Source of the DNA: Centroberyx gerrardi
Taxonomy: Eukaryota > Chordata > Actinopteri > Beryciformes > Berycidae
Assembly (NCBI RefSeq): GCF_048128805.1
Contig: NC_135997.1
Coordinates: 3,005,185-3,069,184, forward strand
DNA length: 64,000 bases
Direction: 5' to 3'
Numbering within the stretch: position 1 is the first letter of the stretch; each line of letters begins with the position of its first letter. Shown in pieces: positions 10,631-21,963 of the stretch. The translations under genes were made by a program, and so were the position numbers. The notes beneath the pieces are model-generated. The model was not told the origin of the DNA. It saw only the letters and a list, made by a program, of their open reading frames with translations, and did not search any database.

Positions 10631-12792
10631 ATGAATTCGGACGCGATTATATTATTGGAGACTGTTAATTTTGCCGCAGAAAAACATCGCAACCAACGAC
10701 GTAAAGACCCCGAAGGAACTCCATACATTAATCACCCTATAGGTAACTCCAGGCTGCTGTTTGGTTTCTTATGGTGCCTTCAAGTGCTCTCCGTAAACTC
10801 TTTTAACTTACCGTACTTTTAATTATTTGAACCTCCCCTATTCACCATCTCTTATCCTACGTCTTAGGACTGAAGTAAGAAATGATATGGGGGGTAGAAT
10901 ATTATCAAAATAGTGTCATAAATAAATAAATATATACAAGTATAATCCACAAATCTGTGTACAGTGTGTAAATAGTAATTGCGATATATTGAATTTCGAT
11001 ATATCGTCCCATCCCTACTTTCCATCATCACCTCATAATAGTGGTATTTCCGACAGCACTTGAAGGCAGGGTTGGCTTTAATATTATTGTTTATCATTTA
11101 TCTTTCAGTGGAATCATATTGTGATGATATGGTGATTTTGGGATACTGTGACACACGATTCTGCTGTTTAAATTCATGATAACAAGCACATTTTATTTAA
11201 AATTGTGTCAGTTTTGTTTGACATCCCACCTAACATTCAGTTCAGTGGGATGAATATTAATTTGGTTATTTAACATGTGATTTTGTGAGTAATATCGTGA
11301 TATATATCGATTTCAAAATAAATACTTATGATGGATTTTCAACCATATTGCTCAGCCCTAACTTGAAGGCAGGGTTACGCTCTTGATGACTCATATACTC
11401 TTATGAGTAGATCTGATATTCACAGCTGTGTGTGTGTGTGTGTGTGTGTTTAAGGAGTAGCAAGAATCTTAAGCCATGAAGGCGGCATCACAGACATTGA
11501 GGTTTTGCAGGTGAGTTGTCAGTTGTGATTGTCAGTAATTTCTGTGTCTCCTGCAGTGTATTATCTGTTACTCTGTAGTTGAAGAACAATCCTCATCCTG
11601 TGTTTGTGTCCCATCACTGCAGGCGGCTCTGCTCCACGACACAGTGGAGGACACGGACACCAGCCCGGCAGAGCTGGAAGCAAAGTTTGGAGCGACTGTG
11701 GCGCGGATCGTCCAGGAAGTGACGGATGACAAGAGCCTGTCCAAGCAGGAGAGGAAGCGTCTGCAGGTGGAACACGCTCCGCACCGCAGCTTCCAGGCCA
11801 AGCTGGTCAAACTGGCTGACAAACTGTACAACCTGAGGGACCTGAACCGCTGCACGCCGTCCGGTAATCCTCTGTCACACCGACTCCAGCAACAGCTCTG
11901 TTTTAGTCCCTCCCCTCTACTGTGTTTTGGTGCTGATTTTATTTTTTCAGGATTTCAGTTTTTCAGATGCTCAACTCCCATTCATTTCCCATAAAGATTC
12001 CCATTTTTCTGCTTTTCCACCCTTTATTTCCAGCAGCCATTCATGAGTTGAACTGAGAATGCATGGTAAATTCCAATTCAATTCCTGCAGTGTGAATGTG
12101 AAAGTCTCCCAGCTGTAAGGAAACAGCATGTGAATTGAATTGGAATGACAGGAAACAGAATTGAATTCCATTAAAAAGAGAGTTTGTCTCGACTCGCTAA
12201 ACATTATAAATCAAACAAAAGCCAGTTCAACAAATCAAACACATTCAATCATAATGTATGGATTACCATTACATGTTCTGCATCAAATACCAGCTGAAAG
12301 GTTCCTTTAACATTTTATGATATTCAGTAGTGATAATATATAACACACTATGTATAATCTCAGATATGTGGTAAGAAAAAACAAAAAAAACTTGGAATTT
12401 TACAGAATTTCATTGAATTGAATTCAACTTCCTTAAATTCCAAATCAATTCCAATTCTGTTTCCTGTAGGTTTTTTTTTTTCCAAATTCCAATTCCAATT
12501 CCTCAGTTGAATTGGAATTGATGAGTTCATTCATGAATTGATCTCAACCCTGATTTCCAGCTTGTTGTAGCACCTTGATCACATCCACAATTTTCTTATT
12601 TAGTGTCTCATGTTGCCTATGTTGTTAATGCTGTGTGTGTGTGTGTGTGTGTGTGCGTCAGGTTGGACAGCTGAGCGGGTGCAGGAGTATTTTGTGTGGG
12701 CGTCCCAGGTGGTGAAAGGCCTGCGGGGGACCAACCAGGCTCTGGAGGACAGACTGGAGGAGCTGTTCAAGCAGCGGGGCGTGGAGCTCTGA
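10631..12792 (+). CDS. hddc3: HD domain-containing 3 / MESH1 (metazoan SpoT homolog), complete, 4 exons
   Basis: Exons 10631-10742, 11455-11510, 11623-11863 and 12662-12792 total 540 nt = 179 aa plus stop, the same length as the human protein. MESH1 is a Mn2+-dependent HD-fold hydrolase that removes the 3' pyrophosphate of (p)ppGpp in vitro and acts on NADPH in animal cells. Metal ligands are all in place: His35 in YINHPIG, His61-Asp62 in [11 protein letters not shown] and Asp122 in [11 protein letters not shown]. Other conserved stretches are [14 protein letters not shown] and GRxx-like [18 protein letters not shown] near the C-terminus. The synthetase domain of bacterial SpoT is absent, as in all animal MESH1. 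Two of its three splice acceptors (exons 2 and 4) follow directly after (TG)n tracts. Divergent from vps33b; a poly(A) signal is at 12865-12870. Confidence 0.97.
11103..11360 (+). repeat. Partial MITE, GGGCTGGGCGATA family
   Basis: Matches the complete copy at 22631-22977 from TTTCAGTGGAATCATATTGT to the right end CTCAGCCCTA. A second, unrelated-looking MITE end (TATATCGTCCCATCCCTA) precedes it near 11000. Both are in hddc3 intron 1. Confidence 0.55.
11427..11449 (+). repeat. (TG)n tract at the hddc3 exon 2 acceptor
   Basis: About 11 TG units ending 5 bp before the acceptor TAAG (exon starts at 11455). Confidence 0.9.
12026..12553 (+). mobile_element. About 530-bp MITE rich in GAATTGGAATT words (copy 1)
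   Basis: Shares its full length with 54299-54840: both start CATTCATGAxxTGA, contain GAATGCATGGTAAATTCCAA, GTTTCCTGTAGGTTTTTT and end ATTGAxCxxAACCCTG. Ends are loosely inverted. It lies in hddc3 intron 3. Confidence 0.7.
12632..12655 (+). repeat. (TG)n tract at the hddc3 exon 4 acceptor
   Basis: About 12 TG units, then CGTCAG and the exon at 12662. No ordinary pyrimidine tract is present between the repeat and the AG. Confidence 0.9.
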
Positions 12793-12864
12793 GACACTTT
12801 ACAGAAACATACTGAACCAAGAGTTAGGAACAGACTTTTTTTTTCTTCTTTTTTTTTAACTCCA

Positions 12865-12870
12865 AATAAA
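12865..12870 (+). terminator. hddc3 poly(A) signal
   Basis: AATAAA 73 bp past the hddc3 stop codon, in an A/T-rich 3' end. Confidence 0.65.
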
Positions 12871-13051
12871 TTATATTTCTATTTATTCGTTGTTTGGTTT
12901 GAATTTATTTGAGGTTTATAATGATTTTCTTGTTTTACGTTATATTTCGGTGGTGTAGGTAGATCCTAAAGGCACACTGAAGCCGTCTAGTGTTTTACAT
13001 CAGTTATATTACTGTAGAAGAGAATGTACTAAAGGATCTGATGCTGGTAAG

Positions 13052-13594
13052 CAGAGGTGGAGACTTGAGTCACATGACTTGGACTTGAGTCCGTTTTATT
13101 TGCTTGAGACTTGACTTGACTTGGGTTCTGCTGACTTGGGATTTGACTCTGACTTGTACTTTGATGACTTGAAAAGGTTTCTAAAGTCTTGACTTGAGAT
13201 CTTGTGTTTGTGTAAATGACTTCGATTGAAAGTGATGAGATTTGTTCCAGCAGACGACTGAATTTAAATTCTGTTTTCTGAATTTGTATGGAATGATTGA
13301 ATTTATTGAAGTTGAAACTGATTATAGAAATCAAACTCATGATGCTCTTACCAAGTTTTTATCCTATTAAAACCATATTGCATTGAAAAGTCCAAGATAT
13401 TTAGTTTTCTTTAAGATATTAAATTGATACTGGACTCTTGATTTGTTCTGACTTGACTTGCTGTTCTACATGTAGACTTGAGACTTGACATTAATGACAT
13501 GGACCTGACTTGGTAATCTACATACTTGAGACTTGTGCCTCAAGACTTGAGACTGACTTGGGACTCGACAAAAGTTGACTTGGTCACACCTCTG
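13052..13594 (+). mobile_element. Non-autonomous hAT-like element with ACTTGAG internal repeats
   Basis: Ends CAGAGGTGG and CACACCTCTG are inverted; flanks CTGGTAAG (13044-13051) and CTGGTGAG (13595-13602) match at 7 of 8, an 8-bp target duplication. The inside is a simple field of GACTTGAGAC / GACTTGACTT words. It fills most of the hddc3-mfap1 intergenic gap; the rest of 12871-14300 shows nothing I recognise. Confidence 0.85.
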
Positions 13595-14324
13595 CTGGTG
13601 AGTTAGTTGTGATCTCTGTAGGAAGAAACACAAAGCTTAAATCACTCTTAAATGTACACTGATTCTTTATCTAAGTTAGAGATGCGGTTCTGAAAGGAAT
13701 CAACAAATATAAATATATTTGCCAATATATAATCTGTAACCAAGGATGACCATTATCTTATGATGATTTAAATGTGCCTAACATGTTATGATAAACATTC
13801 TACAACGTTCTAATGGGATTAACATTAATGAATAAAGAGCAAATGGGTAATGTGGTCGGGCTCTAGATCATATCGTTAAACTGGGACAAATATAGCAGTA
13901 ATATCATAGCAGGTAATTCCAAGCATGACCACTAGATGGCGGTCATGCATTGCTGAACTGCAGTGTAGAATGTAGCTAGAGCCTCCATTCTAATTATCAT
14001 ATTTACACTTTAACTACCGGTATGTTCATTTCTGAGATAATGTGTCTAATAATATATAACCAATTGATTTGCGTCATTGTTGTACAATGTAGGTTAGATA
14101 TTAACTTTAAGTGAAGCTGTACATCACGTCACGCCAGCACAGTGGAACGTTACAGTACAGAAACTGCTTGGTGAGTTTCCTGTCGGAACAAATCCATTTC
14201 CTGTCCGCTCACTCCTCAGTGTTGATTGAATTTCCGTTGGAGTGAGAAGACGTCGAGCGCGTTTTGTTCACTAAATATTTCTTTAAATTAGCTGTGTTGA
14301 TATAGCTCAGTTGACCGGGCAGCC

Positions 14325-17300
14325 ATGTCTGGACGCGAAGCCCTCAACATGAAGCTCCCGCCGATCCAGTCCACGGCCGGAGCCGTGCCGATCAGGAATG
14401 AGAAAGGTGAGATGTAGCGTTTAGCTAGCAAGCGGCTAGCAGCATGCTAGTCAGCTAATGCTAATTACCACAGTCTAAACATCTCACAGACAAACATTAG
14501 CCAGGTTCCTATTAAAGCGGGGGTGTAGTGGAGGATAAACCCACCTAAACTCAGTTTACTCACATTTTCATTTAAGGAATAAGCTGACATAATAACGTTA
14601 AATATACAATATTTACATAGTAATGTTACAGTATTGACGTTAAACAGGCTTCCTACACAGGCGTGGAAAGTTTGAAATTGTATGGGAAAAGGATTTAGTA
14701 ATTTATAGTTGCACAAAAAGGGCAAATTTTTAGGACAAATATGGAAAAAATATTGTACTGTCCTGATATCCACAAGACTACACATCGTTTGTGGTTATAG
14801 ACCCAAGTAATTTCACATATCCTGATATTTGTCGATGTGAAGATTAATCTTCATCTCTATAGTGATGTGGCAGAGTTAGTCTGTGTACTATCTGTGGAAA
14901 TCACACTGGACACCGAAATCTTCAAATCAGGAAATTTGGAAAAAGTCTGGAATTTTTAAATCCAAACTGTGTAGGAACCCTGGTTACATGGTGTCAAATG
15001 TAAGGTATATGAGGGTTGGGCAGTCTTTCATGGTGAAAAACATAACTTAATGTTTTTCAGAAAGGATAGTTGACTTGTTGTTTACAGTGGTTACTTGCCA
15101 TCTAATGATCACTGACTGTCATCAAATCATAGTTTACCCTCCTTTTTATTTACAACTACATCAATGCAAAAGAGAAACGCTTTATTGCGAGTTTACTCAT
15201 CTTTATGTCATTTGTTGAATAACAGATCTAGCTGCAGCAGCACAAATTAATACTGATATTTGTGGTCCCATACTGGCTTGATTCAATTTCAAATTGTAGA
15301 TATTTTTTGTGATGAAGAACTAAATTTGTTTCCTATTTCATAAACTAAACTATAAATAAACTAAACTAACAAAAGCATACCTTTTCCTCTATATGGCAAA
15401 ATCTCTGAAATACTGTGTATTATAATCTATGCTATGAAGTTCCCTGATATATAGAACATCTAGATTAGACTGTTGCATCAAAAAGAATAATTATCAATAT
15501 TTACATGTAAAATGTGGCAGTTTTTTCTTACATATCTGTCAAATTAATACTAATAACTAAGAGTGTTACAGTCCATAATCCCTATGAGCTGCTCAGTGTC
15601 ATCAAATGTCCGTGTTTCCCCCTCCTGCTGCTTAATTTACCTTACCAGATGACTGATGGGAATTTCTAAAATTTCATGGTAGATGAAGGCCAAGAAACCA
15701 ATTCAGGGTTTTCACTGCTGATCAATCTAAGCTCACATGTGCTTGATTGTGTTTTACCACCTAAAGGAATTTGTGAATGTGAAATTGAATGAAGAATGGT
15801 TCAGTTGTTTCTTGCCGAAGGTTTCTCAAAGAAAACTTTGCTGCTCTGACTGTGGTGAGAGGTTCAGGATGATATTTTAACATTCAACAATGGGGATGTA
15901 TCAACGGTTTCACTCTCACCCGTCAAGAACCTAATAAGTTTAACTAATTGCTTAATGGCTCGTCCTTGTGTTTCCCAGGTGAGATCTCCATGGAGAAAGT
16001 GAAGGTGAAGAGGTACGTGTCGGGGAAGCGTCCGGACTACGCTCCCATGGAGTCTTCAGACGAGGAAGAGGAAGACTTCCAGTTTGTGAAGAAGGGAAAG
16101 GACATGGAGCCAGAGATGGAGTTGGAGGAAGAGGAGATCTCCGACCCGCGTCTCAAACGTCTGCTCAACCGAGTCTCTGAGGACGTGGAGGAGAGGTATA
16201 TATCTCTAATATACATCTCTTATACTGTATATCTCTAATCACAAATCAGTTTGTTTGATTTGGCCTAAGAGGTTTTGGGATGACAGGCTCTGATAAAACA
16301 CTAACTTTTTGTTCCCAGTGGAAATGCTGATCTGATCTGACTGCTTCCCGTTTCTTCTTCCTCAGGCTTGCGAGGCACAGACAGATTGCAGAGCCTGAAC
16401 TGGTGGTGGAGAGCAGTGAGGACTCAGACGAAGGAACCTGGCACCCAGAACGAGAGGAGAGCAGTGAGGAGGAGGAGGAGGAAGAGGAAGAAGTGGATGA
16501 TGAGGTTTCTATTAATTCTGTTTATTTTTATAATGACCCAGACTTTTCAGGACTGGAATCAGTTCATTCGTTTGCTCTGAGTGTCCCGCCGAAAGTAAGT
16601 CTTTAAACGTGGACTTTCTTCCTCTGTGCAGGAAATTGAGAGGCGGCGGGCGATGATGCGCCAGAGAGCTCAGGAGCGAAAGAACGAGGACATGGAGATC
16701 ATGGAGGTGGAGGAGGAAGGGAAGTCGGGGGAGGAGTCGGAGTCGGAGTCTGAATACGAGGAATACACAGACAGCGAGGATGAAGCAGAGCCGCGACTCA
16801 AACCAGTCTTCATTCGCAAGTAAGAACCGACGCCACCGAAATGGTTTCTAAAACAAGTGCAGTTTCAGTGCTTCAGTTTGATGTTTAGAATTTTAGTCTA
16901 TTGATTTTTGTCACTGGGTATTGCAGCTTGCCACATTGTGGAGAAAAACCCATAATTTTCCATCTTACTGATTGATTCAGACCAAAATCTCCATTCAATT
17001 GCTTCACTATAAAGTTACTCACATCTTGTTTGCCTGGGTGCAGCTCTCCAGTCCTCATGGGCCAATAGACTCTCAAAAAAATCAACCTCAAAAGCACACA
17101 AAGCTTGTCTTTTTCTATATATCACTCTGTCATGAGACATCTATGTGTTTAATTTTCAGTTTATCTATGACCATAACAACTGTGACTATTTCTTTTCAAT
17201 TTATTTTGCATTACTTTACACAGCGCCGCATGTAGACAGGCAAGTTAACCCTCTGTCCATTTTGCACCACAGGAAGGACAGAGTGACGGTGGCGGAGCGC

Positions 17301-20300
17301 GAGGCAGAGGAGCAGAAGCAGAGAGAGCTGGAGGCGGAGGTGAAGAAGCAGGCGGAGGAGCGCCGGCGCTACACCCTGAAGATAGTGGAGGAGGAGGCCA
17401 AGAAGGAGTTTGAGGAGAACCGCCGCACGCTGGCCGCTCTGGACGCCCTGGACACGGACGGAGAGAATGAGGAGGAGGAGTATGAAGCCTGGAAAGTCCG
17501 TGAGCTGAAACGCATCAAGAGGGACAGAGAGGCGCGAGAAGCGTGAGTACACATGGATTCCACCGATTCCCTAACATCAAACTTTATTTCTGGCTGAGAT
17601 TGATGCTTTGAGAAAAGATTGTGATTGTTGTGTTGTATGTGCAGACAGTGTAGGGCCATTTCCTGTTAATTTTGTTCTGGGGGAGGACTTCATCAGTACT
17701 TTATGATGCAAGGCACTTTGCGTATTTAGTTAACTTCCAGTAATGACAATGGCAGTGTTGTTGCTGAAGACGGTGTGTTGTGGTGTTTGTTGGTAGCTTG
17801 GAGAAGGAGAAGGCGGAGATCGAGAGGTTCCACAACCTGACGGAGGAGGAGCGCCGGGCGGAGCTGCGCAACAACGGCAAGGTCATCACCAACAAAGCCT
17901 CCAAGGGCAAATACAAGTTCCTCCAGAAGTACTACCACAGAGGAGCTTTCTTCATGGTAAGTCACTTACAAAGGGGAATTCTTACTATGGCTGCTGTTCC
18001 ACTTGACTCACAACATCTTTTTTTACAGGTATAATGACATTTAATCATGGGTAGAGACTGCAGACTGATTATGGGTAGAGATATGAAAACCTGCAGACTG
18101 ATTATCTTGAGCACGAGGCCACAGCCGTGCTGATATACAGTACAACAGCACTCCCTCTCTTGTGATATTGCTTAAAAATCTTTCACACACAACATAGAGA
18201 CATGCAAGAGGAGTGTAAGGCCGCTGTTATTTTGACTCTGACATATTTGTTGCTTGTATTGTTGGTGTCTGTTGTTGCACTTAGAAGGTCTGGATAAGAA
18301 TGGCTGTCAAATGCCAAAAATATAAATGTAAGGTATTTCCTAGTAAATTTCTAGAGCAACAAGATGTGTAGAACCTTGCAGAACTGAAGAGTCTGTGGTG
18401 CCAAAAAATGAGCAGGAAATCACTGACTCAGCTGTGGCTCAGTGACGGGTGCTGGCACCTCAGTCTGCCACCAACACCCTGCATCGATGCTGAATGTGAT
18501 TTTCTGTTGTAGGACGACGAGCAGGACGTCTTCAAGAGAGACTTCAGCGCACCCACTCTGGAGGACCACTTCAACAAAACCATCTTACCCAAAGTCATGC
18601 AGGTCAGCTGGATTTCTTTGTGTCGTGTCACCTGTTGGTTGATGTAGCCTAGTCTGTTCAATAAGGTGTTAGTCATGACAGTAACATTGTTCATCTGTGG
18701 CTAATTCGTACAAACACTTGTAGGTCCAGTGTTTCCCACAGAATTCGAATGTACTTGTGGTGGTAGGTGGGTTGGCAAGGGGGTGGTGGGGGGGTGGGGG
18801 GGTGGTGAGTGTATTCTCTTATATTGTCAACATATAGGCTAATATCAATAAAGGATCCCACTACCTGGATGGCTGAAAAATTATCTAATGTACTCCATTT
18901 TAAATAGTTCCATTTGTCAAACAAATAACTAACCTGTATATATCTAAAGTACTTTGTGTCAAAGATAACATAACTTATAAAAATATAAAATATAAACAGT
19001 GCTACACTGTTCTGTTTGTTGCTTGCTTTTGTCTACAAGGTGAAGAATAGAAATGAGACTCCTTTTACAGAGAAATCAGCTGTTCTGTCCCTCTGCCCTG
19101 CTGCATCTCTCTGCTCTGTCTCTCCTGTATCTTTACATCGTTACATTACTGCGTTTGATATTATCTGCTCTGTTTTACTGCTCAGCAGCTCCTCTGGTCC
19201 AGACTGTCCTGCTCCTCCTCAGGACCAGTCCTTTTCCTTCTTTGAAAATATTTTTCAATATTTATCTGGATTGAGGGCACAAACATTCAGAGTCAGAGTT
19301 AAAAAGTTAATATTAATGTTATCAGTCCACTCGGTGGATACTGACTAGCAGCTAGGCTATACAGCGTGCTAATCTCGGAAACTCAGCTGTATTCCGAGTA
19401 ACGTTAACGGTTAGTTCTTCTTTTCGGGAATTCAGTCGGCCGTCTTCTTGGCATGGAAAAAAAATCTCCCTCACGCGTGTGCAGTGGGAGGCAAACAGAC
19501 GGGTCCGGTGAGAGAGCGAGTGAGCGAGAGAGAGACAGAGCGAGAGAGAGAGGTCGCGTGGAGCAATTAGGGGCTGAGCGAATCAATGCGCTACACGCAG
19601 TTTTACGATTATATAGTTTCATATAAAGTTTTCTATGTGTGGGAAACCCTGGAGGGGCAGAGCGAGGGGAGATTGTCCACTAGTTAATCGATCGCGGATG
19701 GCGTCGTTCTCTCGGACGGATAAAAAAATGAAAATAAAAAATGCTAAAATGGGTCGCCAAATATACTTTGGCGGCCGTTAATATACCTGGGCGGCCCGCC
19801 CAATTAAAGTCTATGTGTGGGAAACACTAAGGTCTAATCTTATTGAGAGAGAAATATAATCCGGCACACTGTCTGCACTCGCATCGTACTTTATTGGGAC
19901 GTTTCGGTCACAGGACCTTCATCAGGCATTTTGGTGATGGTCCTATGACCGAAACATCTCAGTATTGACCATTTTTGGTCCTACGCACCTGCCACTTAAA
20001 GACTTTTACGCGTGCAAAAATTATTTTTCTTTATTTAGGTCTAATCTTAAATGGATCATGTGGATTTGGCTGCTTTTTGCTGTAAAAATGCTAAAATGTT
20101 ATGATGGTTATTCCAGCTAACTACAAATGTGTAATAAAGGTTTGTGTTTTCTTACCGTGGACTGACACAAAACTTAATTTTTTCTGCCTTGTTGAGAAGG
20201 TTAAAGGTTATCGTTGCATCAGAATTTGGAACTCGAGCAGCAAAATTTTGACTTTCCCACTTCATCATCCGACTTTGAATGGCGTTCATGTGAAACTTCC

Positions 20301-20583
20301 AAGTAGGAGATTCGTTTTCCCGATATATCCGATAGCAGGTGAATGCAGGGTCAGACATTAAATTCTCTGAGTTGACCTCTTGTGGTTTGTTTTCCCTCAT
20401 AAGGTCAAGAACTTCGGTCGCTCCGGGCGCACCAAGTACACCCATCTGGTGGACCAGGACACCACGTCGTTCGACTCGGCCTGGGCCCAGGAGAGCGCTC
20501 AGAACAGCAAGTTCTTCAAGCAGAAGGCAGCGGGGGTGAGGGACGTGTTCGACCGGCCCACACTGAAGAAGAGGAAGACCTAG
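14325..20583 (+). CDS. mfap1: Microfibril-associated protein 1 (spliceosome B-complex factor), complete, 8 exons
   Basis: Exons 14325-14406, 15979-16195, 16366-16504, 16632-16819, 17273-17542, 17797-17956, 18513-18602 and 20404-20583 total 1326 nt = 441 aa plus stop (human 439 as I recall). Despite its name, MFAP1 is a nuclear protein of the precatalytic (B) spliceosome that contacts PRP38 and the tri-snRNP. Seen in order: [40 protein letters not shown], several acidic runs ([13 protein letters not shown]), [36 protein letters not shown], a long charged helix ([20 protein letters not shown]), [39 protein letters not shown] and the C-terminal block [20 protein letters not shown] ending KKRKT, a likely nuclear signal. 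The last intron (1.8 kb) is filled by transposon sequence. A GACGTC (CRE-like) site is at about 14250, upstream of the ATG. Confidence 0.97.
18727..19828 (+). mobile_element. hAT-like element with CAGTGTTTCCCACA ends, possibly composite
   Basis: Left end CAGTGTTTCCCACAG and right end GTGTGGGAAACACT are inverted. A second right-hand end, GTGTGGGAAACCCTGG, sits inside near 19637-19652, so either one copy inserted in another or the element carries a duplicated terminus. The two longest internal ORFs (19016-19348, 19053-19274) show no recognisable transposase. In mfap1 intron 7. Confidence 0.6.
19858..20036 (+). repeat. Dispersed repeat containing a GACGTTTCGGTCACAGGACC motif
   Basis: Contains GACGTTTCGGTCACAGGACC and, further on, the opposed GGTCCTATGACCGAAACATC, giving a hairpin-forming pair about 35 bp apart. 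I recognise it as a repeat seen in many fish genomes, but cannot name its class. In mfap1 intron 7. Confidence 0.5.
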
Positions 20584-21696
20584 GTGTGAGGAGCTGGCGC
20601 TTCAGAGACTGTTCTGACAGACATTGGGGTGGATCTGCTCCATTCTTCTGTGTCCCAGGATGCTTCTCTAAACTTTTCTTATATGGAATAAGGTGCGGAG
20701 AAATGAGGCAAATCGACTCGTTGACTCTCGCTTTGATGATCTGAACGAGATCGGTCAAAAGACTGAACGGCATGATCGCTTTTTTAAGATGCAATTAGAG
20801 CGCAGTGGTTCTCAACTATTTTTTTTAGTAGCGATATACTTTTGCAAAATACAAAATTCTGTTTATTCTAATTCTTAATGATTGCTCAGAAATGTCTCAT
20901 AACCTGTAAATTAGCAAGGAAGCAATTACATTTCTGCAAAATCTTAAAGAGAAAACCACCCTAAAACAGAATTCACTTGTATTTATTTTTAGGAAGAGTT
21001 TAGATTTGTCAATGTTAATATCCCTCACCGAAGTCAGTAACAAGAGAGCCAAGACTTTGATGTCAAGACTGTTAGGAACAATTTTGTGAATGTTGTGACG
21101 GGACTCAAGTGTTTTACTGGCACATTCTCCAGTTCAGAACTGTTGGTTTACAATGACATAAATCTATGTTGGTCATTAAAGCTCAAAGTGAGTATTCTCA
21201 GTAACAGCCAGCCTGAGCCTTGATGTGCCTGTTTACAGCTTTTGGAGACACTTCCTCATGCTCCTCAGTGTTCGAATGAGTAAATTCTTTGCAATAATGG
21301 GTGAATTCTGATTTACGGTGAATTTTCTCTTCATGCAGTTAAACTTAACTCCATGACACAGCTGCTGAGAGTCACTGCATCTGGAGAAGTGAGCAGAGGA
21401 GATGCAGGGAATATATTGATCCTGGGCCGACTATAAATACAACATTACTGAATCTAAACAGAAGATTTTTCTACATGTTGACAGGCTTGGGGCTTTTGCA
21501 CCATTATCACACACCCAGATGTTTTGCCTCAGTTGTCAAAACTCATGAGGGCTTAATAGTGGTGTGTGATGTAATTTTGTACATACCACCTTATAACAAT
21601 ATTTAGTACGGAAATCCTTTGTTGTATTGATTGCCCACTATACCTCTGTATTTGTGACAGTAAGGTTATTGTAACTTGGAATTGTTTGTGAATAAA
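20584..21696 (+). other. mfap1 3'UTR (to poly(A) signal at 21691-21696)
   Basis: No open frame or repeat is evident over 1.1 kb; the first good AATAAA on the plus strand is at 21691-21696 (GTGAATAAAAGAC). An earlier alternative end cannot be excluded. Confidence 0.5.
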
Positions 21697-21814
21697 AGAC
21701 TTACATTTTCATCCATGGTCTTTAATCTATCGTCACTGAGAGCAAAACGCAAATATTGAAATCATTTAACATTTTTGAAGTAGTGGCAAAAAGTAGGCAA
21801 GCCAAATGTCAAGT

Positions 21815-21820
21815 TTTATT
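21815..21820 (-). terminator. hypk poly(A) signal
   Basis: AATAAA on the minus strand (TTTATT on plus), about 145 bp past the hypk stop codon. It is only about 120 bp from the mfap1 signal on the other strand, so the two transcripts end nearly head on. Confidence 0.6.
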
Positions 21821-21963
21821 AAAAAAAAAACCCAAAGGTTTGGGGTAAGGAATAAATCACGACAGTTTAACCGCTCGGTTCAGTTCAGCCGTTTCAGCAC
21901 GTTGTGTGTGAAACTGAAGCAGTCCAGTGTGTCCATGCTGCTGCTGCAGGCCTCCAGCTCTGT

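Noticed and set aside
19016-19348. 110-aa ORF in mfap1 intron 7
   Set aside because: Within a non-autonomous hAT-like element and without transposase motifs.
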